Part shown: in pieces, positions 15,376 to 22,220 of the stretch
Numbering within the stretch: the stretch's first letter is position 1
Layout of the letters: each line of letters begins with the position of its first letter
Source of the DNA: JBOGWY01 sp050694015
Lineage (GTDB): Bacteria; Actinomycetota; CADDZG01; WHSQ01
Length of the DNA stretch: 30,734 nucleotides
Direction: 5' to 3'
Assembly (NCBI GenBank): GCA_050694015.1
Contig: JBOGWY010000016.1
Coordinates: 1-30,734 of the forward strand
Notes under the pieces: model-generated
The model's input: only the letters and a program-made list of their open reading frames with translations
The model's database searches: none
What the model was told of the DNA's origin: nothing
Program-made: the position numbers and the translations under genes

Positions 15376-16118
15376 CCCTCGAGGTCGGGGCCACCGCCAC
15401 CGCGATCGCCGGACCTTCGGGGGCCGGGAAGACGACGCTCCTCCGCACCGTCTGTGGTTTGGAGGAACCGACGAGGGGCCTCGTCGCGCTCGGATCGCAG
15501 GTCTGGTTCGACGCCGCGACGAACACCTCGGTCCCGACGGAGGCGCGCCGGGTCGGGATGGTGTTCCAGGACTACGCGTTGTTCCCCCACATGACCGTGC
15601 GCCAGAACGTCGCCTTCGGTGCGCGCGGGGGCATCGACGACGTGCTCGAACGGTTCCGTTTGACCCGCGTCGCCGACCAGCGCCCGGAAGGGATATCGGG
15701 GGGCGAAGCGCAACGTGTCGCGATCGCGCGTGCACTCGCGCGACGTCCCGCGGTGGTGTTGCTCGACGAACCAATGGCATCGCTCGATCCGATGCTGCGC
15801 GGCGAGGTCGGTCGGGAACTGTCCGAGGTGCTCGCCGACCTCGCGGTGCCGACGCTGCTCGTGACCCACGATTTCGCCGAGGCGGCGGCACTGTGCGACA
15901 CCGTCGGCGTCCTCGTCGAGGGCCGCCTCCTACAACTCGGGCCCCCCGAAGCGCTCATCTCGGCGCCGGCGAACGACTTCGTCCGCGCGTTCACGCGTCG
16001 TGCTGCGAGCGACGGCGCGTCAGGCGGGGACCGCGGCCGATCGCGTGGACCGTCCCCGGGGGCCGGGCGTGTGCCCGTCGATCCGGCGCAAGCCCCAGAT
16101 GATCGCCGCGATCCATAG
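15318..16118 (+). CDS. modC: Molybdate/tungstate ABC transporter, ATP-binding protein
   Basis: The 266-residue ATPase has Walker A GPSGAGKTTLL, a Q-loop VFQDYALFPH, signature ISGGEAQRVAIARAL, Walker B VVLLDEPMASLD and switch LLVTHDFAEAAAL. It ends soon after the ATPase core with a Gly/Arg/Pro-rich tail, so the C-terminal TOBE/molbindin domain of classical ModC (about 350 residues) is absent. The ATG at 15318 lies inside modB, and the last 99 bp overlap the convergent membrane-protein gene. The tail is probably not structured. Confidence 0.9.
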   Translation: MDTLRIDITVPRRHFDVQVALEVGATATAIAGPSGAGKTTLLRTVCGLEEPTRGLVALGSQVWFDAATNTSVPTEARRVGMVFQDYALFPHMTVRQNVAFGARGGIDDVLERFRLTRVADQRPEGISGGEAQRVAIARALARRPAVVLLDEPMASLDPMLRGEVGRELSEVLADLAVPTLLVTHDFAEAAALCDTVGVLVEGRLLQLGPPEALISAPANDFVRAFTRRAASDGASGGDRGRSRGPSPGAGRVPVDPAQAPDDRRDP

Positions 16119-17807
16119 CGCGATGAGGACAGCCAGGACCGATGACGCTCCGACGGTCAGGGCCGTGGACACGTCCTGCGCCTCCCGCAGGAGCAGCTCC
16201 TTGTCCGAGACGACGTCCCGGGTCACCTCGGGGTCCGGCGCGGGGACGCCCTCGGCGGGGATCACGGGGTCGGCGGGGAGATAGATCGGGATCGCGAGGA
16301 GAGCGCGATCGTCGTGAAGCCGTACGAGCGTCTTCCACTCGCCGTCGACGGGGACCGCCTGCTGTGCGACGTACCTACCGTCGCCGCGAGGCTCCAGCGG
16401 CGTCACGACGCTGCCGCCTCCCTGCCACGCCGACACCTTGAACCATTCGGCATCGGTCGCGGTCGACGCGGGATCGAGCGCGACCTCGATGCGCGCCCAT
16501 CCCTCGCGCTCGACCGGTGTCGCCGTCACGGTCGCGCGCGCGTCGCTCGCGCCGGTGGTCGGGAACGGATACGCGAGGACCGCCACGAGACCGAGGAGGG
16601 TCGCGATCGCGACGGGCTTCGGGAACGGTGGTCGCTCCCGTGCATCGCCGTTCAGAGCGCGCGCGATGAACGCGCCGGCGCACGAACCGACCAGCGCCGC
16701 CACGAGTCCCAGCACAACGGCTTCGATCCCGAGCGACGCCGGCCACGACATGACCATCCACGCGTGGCTCCAGGCCCACTCGGCCGCGAGCCCGAAGGTC
16801 CCGATGCCCGCACCGGCGATCAACGCGAATCGCACTGCGTCCTTGGTGTCGACGCGTAGAGCGATGGCTTCGACCACGAGCGCCTCGACGAGATAGAGCG
16901 GGAAGTGCAGCAGCGTGTGATCCATCAGCGGGCCGATGACGGCGCTCAGGATGCCGCGCACCGCGAGGAAGAACGCGACCGCGGCGAGCGCTCCCCCGCG
17001 TCCGAGCCGCGCTCTCGCCGCGACCAGCGCGATCCCGGCGCTACCCATCAGCACCACGGGATGGAACAGCAGCCGGAATTGCGGGACCGAATAGTCGAAC
17101 TCCGCGTGGAGCGCAGACAGGCCGATCAGGAACGCCCCGGCGGCCTGGATCTCCAGGAAGCGCGGGACGCGCCGCGTCGTTCTGGGGGCCGCGCGCCGTC
17201 CCTCGACGATGAGCACCCATAACGCGAGCGTGGACAAACTGGCGCCGCCGACCATCTGTATGTGGGTCGGGCTCCACAGCGTCACGTCTTGTCCGAACAA
17301 CCGGTGCCACACATCGTCGAGGGGGAACCCGAGCACCGCCACGCCACCGCACAACAGCAGCAGCAGTCCTCCGATCGGGACGAACCATCCGTCGCGGATC
17401 TCCCACGCGCTGGGATGCTCGTCGCGGCCGAGGAGCACCGCCACGACGCCCGCCAGCGCGATACCGGCCAGGCCCCCGATGATCAGGAAGTGCGATGGGT
17501 TCGCGAAGGGACCGGGATCGCGACCGCTGTCGATGTGCGTCGCCACGTCCCAGTAGAAGCCGAACACCGCGACCAGAAGCGCCCCGCCGGTGATGGCGGC
17601 CGGGAGCGCGGCCCATCCGGGGAGTCCGGAGCCGCGCTCGGAGAAGGTCGCGAGCCGCGTGAGCAGCCGGGTGCGCCCGGTGCGGTGGGCGACGCCGAAG
17701 AGCGCCAGCGCCGCCAGCGCGATCACGGCGACGAAGGTGGCGGGGACGAGATCCTCGGTCGGCGCGCCGGCCGCGGATCCGAGATGGAACAACTCGGCGT
17801 GCGTCAC
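16020..17807 (-). CDS. Histidine-rich polytopic membrane protein with FixH/YtkA-like domain
   Basis: I do not recognise a named family. The 595-residue protein has about ten to twelve hydrophobic helices in residues 20-415. Many His, Asp and Glu lie in or next to them: YWDVATHIDSGRD (H91), NPSHF (H106), LDDVWHRLFGQD (H168), SPTHIQM (H182), LHAEFDY (H234), LFHP (H249), DHTLLHF (H297, H301), AEWAWSH (H348). Residues about 425-512 form a beta-rich outside domain (VEREGWARIEVALD, GDGRYVAQQAVPVDGEWKTLVRL) like FixH/YtkA domains, and a last helix is at 550-573. The pattern suggests metal or redox chemistry at the membrane, perhaps copper or oxidase-related; this is inference. It is divergent from a TetR gene with operators between. 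Confidence 0.7.
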   Translation of the reverse strand: MTHAELFHLGSAAGAPTEDLVPATFVAVIALAALALFGVAHRTGRTRLLTRLATFSERGSGLPGWAALPAAITGGALLVAVFGFYWDVATHIDSGRDPGPFANPSHFLIIGGLAGIALAGVVAVLLGRDEHPSAWEIRDGWFVPIGGLLLLLCGGVAVLGFPLDDVWHRLFGQDVTLWSPTHIQMVGGASLSTLALWVLIVEGRRAAPRTTRRVPRFLEIQAAGAFLIGLSALHAEFDYSVPQFRLLFHPVVLMGSAGIALVAARARLGRGGALAAVAFFLAVRGILSAVIGPLMDHTLLHFPLYLVEALVVEAIALRVDTKDAVRFALIAGAGIGTFGLAAEWAWSHAWMVMSWPASLGIEAVVLGLVAALVGSCAGAFIARALNGDARERPPFPKPVAIATLLGLVAVLAYPFPTTGASDARATVTATPVEREGWARIEVALDPASTATDAEWFKVSAWQGGGSVVTPLEPRGDGRYVAQQAVPVDGEWKTLVRLHDDRALLAIPIYLPADPVIPAEGVPAPDPEVTRDVVSDKELLLREAQDVSTALTVGASSVLAVLIALWIAAIIWGLRRIDGHTPGPRGRSTRSAAVPA

Positions 17808-17826
17808 GGGTTTTCCTCTCCCTGGT

Positions 17827-17857
17827 GTTACCGCTGGTATCTGTTACCCTTGGTAAC
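17827..17857. promoter_or_regulatory. Paired palindromic operators for the divergent TetR regulator
   Basis: GTTACCCTTGGTAAC (17843-17857) is a perfect palindrome with a 3-base centre and ends directly against the TetR ATG. A near copy, GTTACCGCTGGTATC (17827-17841), lies 16 bp before it. Both fall in the 50-bp gap between the divergent starts, as expected for an autoregulating TetR protein that also controls the membrane-protein gene. Confidence 0.8.
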
Positions 17858-18514
17858 ATGCCCCGCCACGGTTCGTCAAAACATCGCACGGTGAGCCCCG
17901 AGGTCCTCGCCCGCCGGGCCGAGCGCCGGGAACGCTTCCTCGACGTCGCCGACGCCGCGATCGCCCGGGACGGGCCCGACGTCTCGATCAACCAGATCGC
18001 AGCCGAGGCCGGCGTGGCGAAACCGATCCTCTACCGGCACTTCGGGGACAAGGGTGGGCTCTACCAGGCCCTCGCGGAACGCTACGTCCGTGGCCTCATG
18101 GAGGAACTGCGTGCCGCGCTCCGTAAGACCGACGACCCCCGGACCCGGCTGGCCACGACGATCGACGCCTACCTGGGCTTCGTCGAGCGGCACCCCGAGC
18201 AGTACGGCTTCCTCATGCACCGTGCGGTGGGCGAGCGCGCCGCCGAGGCGCAGGAGACGGTGGCGGACTTCATCCGTCAGGTAGCGGTCGAGATCGCGAT
18301 CGAGCTCGGCGAAGAGATGCGGCGCAACGGCCTCGACTCCGGGGGCGCCGAAGTGCTCGCCCACGGGCTCGTCGGGATGGTGCAGCTCGCGGGGGACTGG
18401 TGGCTGCGCAACCGCACGATGCCGAGGGCCCGCGTCGTCGAGTACCTCACCTCCGTGCTGTGGGACGGCTTCGGCGGCATGGCCGCCGCGGTCGCGCGCG
18501 ACGAATCTGCTTAG
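17858..18514 (+). CDS. TetR-family transcriptional regulator
   Basis: The 218-residue protein has an N-terminal TetR DNA-binding domain (residues about 18-65) with the helix-turn-helix VSINQIAAEAGVAKPILYRHFGDKGGLYQAL. A helical ligand domain follows (FVERHPEQYGFLMHRAV, ALVGMVQLAGDWWLRNRTM). The ATG at 17858 abuts the operator palindrome, so there is no room for a ribosome binding site and the mRNA is probably leaderless. It probably represses itself and the divergent membrane protein. The ligand is unknown. Its stop overlaps that of the convergent PQ-loop gene. Confidence 0.92.
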   Translation: MPRHGSSKHRTVSPEVLARRAERRERFLDVADAAIARDGPDVSINQIAAEAGVAKPILYRHFGDKGGLYQALAERYVRGLMEELRAALRKTDDPRTRLATTIDAYLGFVERHPEQYGFLMHRAVGERAAEAQETVADFIRQVAVEIAIELGEEMRRNGLDSGGAEVLAHGLVGMVQLAGDWWLRNRTMPRARVVEYLTSVLWDGFGGMAAAVARDESA

Positions 18515-19113
18515 GCGTCACTCTCGAGCATCCGGCCCCCACGCATCTGCCACGCCCACCGTCGCGCCACGATCACTCCGCTCGTCGTCGTCTGCAACAT
18601 GCCGAACAGGAGTATCGATCCGTCTCCTCCCGCGAGCGAATAGCCGAGCCACACCACGCCGTCGGCCACCGACAGCATCCACGTCGCCGGCGAGAGTGCG
18701 GACAGATCGGCCTCGCGGAACGCGATGACCACCTGGGGAAGGTTCGCGATCAACACGCTGACCGGCAACAGGACGCCCAGTCCGCGGGAACCCGCCAGTG
18801 CGACGGCACTCGCGAGGACCACGAACCAGATGGGCGCGGCCCGGAACTCGCGCGCGCTCCGGCCGTAGCGGAGAGAAAAGATCGTGATCGCCACGAACAC
18901 GACCGCCGACGCGCCGGTGGCGAACGTGACGGCAGGCTGTGAGGTGAGCACGCCGTAGGTCGCCCACCCAGAGCTCACGATCGCGCTCGTCGCGGCGGTA
19001 TCGACGGACACGCCGTGTGCGTCACGCGCGCGCAGGATACGAATGAGTTGCGGAACCGCGCGTACGAGCCCGACGAGGGTTCCTGCCGCGCCGAACAGGG
19101 TGGTCATCTGCAT
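18511..19113 (-). CDS. PQ-loop repeat membrane protein (SWEET/SemiSWEET-like)
   Basis: The 200-residue protein has about seven short hydrophobic segments and two PQ motifs in equivalent places: VRAVPQLIRILRARDAHGVS and IANLPQVVIAFREADLSALS. This is the internal repeat of PQ-loop/MtN3 proteins, which form small transporters (sugars in SWEETs, other solutes elsewhere). Here both halves are on one chain, unlike bacterial SemiSWEETs of about 90 residues. The ATG at 19113 (MQMTTLFGAAGTLVG) fits; a second ATG at 19107 is possible. The substrate is unknown. Confidence 0.75.
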   Translation of the reverse strand: MQMTTLFGAAGTLVGLVRAVPQLIRILRARDAHGVSVDTAATSAIVSSGWATYGVLTSQPAVTFATGASAVVFVAITIFSLRYGRSAREFRAAPIWFVVLASAVALAGSRGLGVLLPVSVLIANLPQVVIAFREADLSALSPATWMLSVADGVVWLGYSLAGGDGSILLFGMLQTTTSGVIVARRWAWQMRGGRMLESDA

Positions 19114-19139
19114 GGAGGCGACCCTAGTGGACGGCCGGA

Positions 19140-20489
19140 TCAGATCAGCATCTGGTACGCGAGTCCTGCCGCGGCACTGCCCCCCACCGCCCACAGCACG
19201 TTTACCCGGTACCGCCACAGAGCGACGAACGCCGCCGCCGCGAGCGCGACCGCGAAGAGATCGATCGAAGACGGCTCGGGGACCCGGATCGTGAACGACA
19301 GGAACGTGGCTTGGTCGACAGTTGCGAAGAGTGCGGCGAACGCGAACGTGGCGGCGAGGTTCAGGATCACGCCCACGACCGCGGCCGTTACCGCCGAGAG
19401 CGCCGCGTCGACGGTGCGGTTGCCTCGGAGACGCTCGATGAACGGCGCGCCGAGGAAGATCCAGAGGAAGCAAGGTGCGAACGTCGCCCATACCGTGACG
19501 GCGGCACCGAGGATGCCGGCGACCACCGGCTCGAGCCCTCCGGGGAACCGGTAGGCCCCGAGGTAGCCCACGAACTCCGTCACCATGATCAGCGGTCCAG
19601 GGGTCGACTCCGCGAGACCGAGACCCGTGACCATCTGGCCGGGATCGAGCCACCCGAACTGCTCGACGGCGGCCTGGTTGATGTAGGAGAGGACGGCATA
19701 GGCGCCGCCGAACGTGACCAGCGCGGCGTGGCTGAAGAACAAAGCCTCCTTGCTGAGTGTGTCGTCGCTCCCGCGCAGCGCGATCACCGCGAGCAGCGGC
19801 GCCCACCACACGACGAGGCCGAGCGCCAACACCCGCAAGGTACGCGCCCGCCCGCGTCGTCCCACGGCAGCGTCATCGTCCGCGAGAACAACGTCCGACT
19901 GGTCGTCGTCGGTCGCGTGATCGATCGGTGAGGGGAACAGCTCCGGGCTTAAGCGCGCTCCGGCGATGCCGATCGCGGCAGCGCCGAGGACGATCAACGG
20001 GAACGGAACGTCGATGAGGAAGATCGCTACGAAAGCGAGCAACGCGATCGTCGCCATCACCGCGTTCTTCAGCACGCGACTACCGATCCTGATGAGCGCC
20101 GCGAACACGAGAGCCACGACCGCCGCGCGCAGCCCGTAGAAGATCGCCGCCACCCACCCGATATCGCCGTGAGTGACGAAGACCCACGACAGACCGAGGA
20201 TCAACAGGAACGCCGGCAGCACGAACAGGATGCCGGCGACGATCCCTCCGAGAGCGCCGTTGAGGAGCCACCCGATGTAGATCGCGAGTTGGGTCGCTTC
20301 CGGGCCGGGCAGGAGCATGCAGTAGTTCAGTGCGTGCAGGAAACGGTTCTCCGAGATCCACCGCTTCTTGTCGACTAGCTCTTCATGCATGATCGCAATC
20401 TGCCCCGCGGGCCCCCCGAAGTTGATGAAGCCCAGACGCAGCCAGTACGCGAACGCGGTGCGGAAAGGGACGAGCTCTCGTCGAGGCAC
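19140..20489 (-). CDS. chrA: Chromate transporter family protein ChrA (long form)
   Basis: The 449-residue protein has the two homologous halves of long-chain CHR proteins. Half one starts with LRLGFINFGGPAGQIAIMHEELVD and LLPGPEATQLAIYIGW. Half two starts with FFSHAALVTFGGAYAVLSYINQAAV and GLAESTPGPLIMVTEFVGYLGA. Each half has the FGG and PGP signatures and about six helices. The halves are joined by an acidic loop (DHATDDDQSDVVLADDD). Known members export chromate from the cytoplasm; many are uncharacterised, and no chrB regulator is adjacent, so chromate is a family-based guess. Confidence 0.9.
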   Translation of the reverse strand: MPRRELVPFRTAFAYWLRLGFINFGGPAGQIAIMHEELVDKKRWISENRFLHALNYCMLLPGPEATQLAIYIGWLLNGALGGIVAGILFVLPAFLLILGLSWVFVTHGDIGWVAAIFYGLRAAVVALVFAALIRIGSRVLKNAVMATIALLAFVAIFLIDVPFPLIVLGAAAIGIAGARLSPELFPSPIDHATDDDQSDVVLADDDAAVGRRGRARTLRVLALGLVVWWAPLLAVIALRGSDDTLSKEALFFSHAALVTFGGAYAVLSYINQAAVEQFGWLDPGQMVTGLGLAESTPGPLIMVTEFVGYLGAYRFPGGLEPVVAGILGAAVTVWATFAPCFLWIFLGAPFIERLRGNRTVDAALSAVTAAVVGVILNLAATFAFAALFATVDQATFLSFTIRVPEPSSIDLFAVALAAAAFVALWRYRVNVLWAVGGSAAAGLAYQMLI

Positions 20490-20557
20490 GGCGAGAGTGT
20501 CCCATCGAACACCACCGCCCGATTAACCCGACGGCTGCTGGGTATCACGACCACGAC

Positions 20558-21079
20558 ATGGAGACCTGGGAAGCCATCGACTCGCTGCGGGTCGTGCGAT
20601 CCTTCGACGGCCGCGACCTCCCCCCGGAGCACATCGAACGCATCGTCGACGCCGGACGACGGACCGGCAGCTCGAAGAACCTGCAGCGCTGGGCGTTCAT
20701 CGTCGTCCGTGATCGCGACCGGCTGAACGAACTAGCGAACGCGGGTCCGTTCGCAGGACACGTGGCCGGCGCCGCGGTCGCGATCGCCCTCGTCTCGCCG
20801 GACCCTTCCCAGAGCGACCGCCCGCTGTCGATCTTGTGGGACCTGGGCCGCGCGGCCCAGAACATGGTCCTCGCGGCATGGGCCCTGGGGATCGGCAGCT
20901 GCCCGGCGACGGTGTACGAGCACGAGCGCGTCGATCGCCTGCTACATATCCCCGACGATCAGCACTGCGAGTACATCTTGTCGTTCGGCTACCCCGCCGA
21001 CGAGTCCGAATTGACTGCGCCGAAGCGCGGCGGCGGCCGGCTCACGCGCGCCGAGGTGCTGCACGAGGAGACCTGGTAG
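20558..21079 (+). CDS. Nitroreductase family flavoprotein
   Basis: The 173-residue protein has nitroreductase-fold landmarks: AIDSLRVVRSFDGRDLPPEHIERIVDAGRRTGSS (N-terminal FMN-binding Arg/Ser region), NLQRWAFIVV, DLGRAAQNMVLAAWALGIGSCP (central helix and the Gly-Ile-Gly turn) and the C-terminal ILSFGYPA. It should bind FMN and reduce nitro or quinone compounds with NAD(P)H, or act on an unknown metabolite. It is divergent from chrA and convergent with the LLM oxidoreductase, six bases apart. Confidence 0.9.
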   Translation: METWEAIDSLRVVRSFDGRDLPPEHIERIVDAGRRTGSSKNLQRWAFIVVRDRDRLNELANAGPFAGHVAGAAVAIALVSPDPSQSDRPLSILWDLGRAAQNMVLAAWALGIGSCPATVYEHERVDRLLHIPDDQHCEYILSFGYPADESELTAPKRGGGRLTRAEVLHEETW

Positions 21080-21085
21080 CCGATA

Positions 21086-22141
21086 TCAGGCCTGGGATGC
21101 GACGGTGTTCTTGCGGCGCGCGATCTCGTCGCGAACGACCGGAGCCACCTCGGTCCCGAACAATTCGATCGAGCGCATGATCTTGTCGTGCGGCAGTGTT
21201 CCGACGCTGAACTGGATCAGGAACCGATCGTGGCCGAAGATCTCGTGCTGGAACAGGATCTTCTCGATCACTTGCTGTGGACTTCCGACGAAGTTCGAGC
21301 CGCGTAGTTCGGCACTTGCGATGTAGTCGCCGCGCCTCATCGGGGGCCACCCACGCTCGCGTCCGATCTTGTTCATCATCGTGGCGACGGCAGGGAACGA
21401 ATCGTCGATCGCGTCCTGTGACGTATCCGCGATGAACCCATGCGAGTTGATGCTAAGCGCCGGGCTCGGGTGACCCGCGAGGCGCGCGGCCTCGCGGTGC
21501 AGCTTCGCGAAACCGGCGAACCGCTCCGGGTATCCGCCGATTATCGCGAGTGCCATCGGCAGCCCGAGAGTTCCGGCGCGGATCGCGGAATCCGGGTTGC
21601 CGCCGACGGCCAGCCACACCGGTATCCGCTCCTGTAGCGGACGCGGGTACACACCGAGGTCGTCGATCGGCGCACGGAAGCGTCCGCTCCACGTCACGCG
21701 CTCGGACTCTCGCAGCTTCAACAGAAGCTCGAGCTTCTCCGCGAACAGCGCGTCGTAGTCCTGTAGGTCGTAGCCGAACAGCGGGAACGACTCGATGAAC
21801 GAGCCGCGCCCGGCCATGATCTCGGCGCGGCCCCCCGAGAGCAGGTCGAGCGTCGCGAAGTCCTGGAACACGCGCACGGGATCGTCGGAGCTCAACACGG
21901 TGACGGCGCTGGTCAGCCGGATGTTCGTCGTGCGTGCGGCACCGGCGGCGAGAACGACGACGGGGGCCGAAACGGTGAAGTCGGGCCGGTGATGCTCGCC
22001 CACGCCGAACACGTCGAGGCCGACTTGATCGGCGAGCTCCATCTCCTCGATGAGGTCGCGCAGTCGTTGTGCGGAAGTGAGGACCGCGCCGGTTAGCGGA
22101 TCGGGCTGCAGTTCCGCGAACGTGTAGATGCCGAGTTCCAT
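21086..22141 (-). CDS. LLM-class flavin-dependent oxidoreductase
   Basis: The 351-residue product is a bacterial-luciferase-like (beta/alpha)8 enzyme. Landmarks are MELGIYTFAE, ADQVGLDVFGVGEHHRPDF, ARTTNIRLTSAVTVLSSDDPVRVFQDFATLDLLSGGRAEIMAGRGSF (split here across strands 3-4), IPVWLAVGGNPDSA and GLPMALAIIGG. Such enzymes use FMN with oxygen, or F420 in actinobacteria. The EHH motif resembles the monooxygenase group annotated near nitroreductases. The substrate is unknown. The ATG at 22141 fits the family's first strand. Confidence 0.9.
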   Translation of the reverse strand: MELGIYTFAELQPDPLTGAVLTSAQRLRDLIEEMELADQVGLDVFGVGEHHRPDFTVSAPVVVLAAGAARTTNIRLTSAVTVLSSDDPVRVFQDFATLDLLSGGRAEIMAGRGSFIESFPLFGYDLQDYDALFAEKLELLLKLRESERVTWSGRFRAPIDDLGVYPRPLQERIPVWLAVGGNPDSAIRAGTLGLPMALAIIGGYPERFAGFAKLHREAARLAGHPSPALSINSHGFIADTSQDAIDDSFPAVATMMNKIGRERGWPPMRRGDYIASAELRGSNFVGSPQQVIEKILFQHEIFGHDRFLIQFSVGTLPHDKIMRSIELFGTEVAPVVRDEIARRKNTVASQA

Positions 22142-22220
22142 GGTCGCCTCCGAGAGTCGCCGTTACGCGAGGTTCAACGACGCAGCGGTCCTCGTGTTCC
22201 CGACCGGTCCGCTCGAAGGC

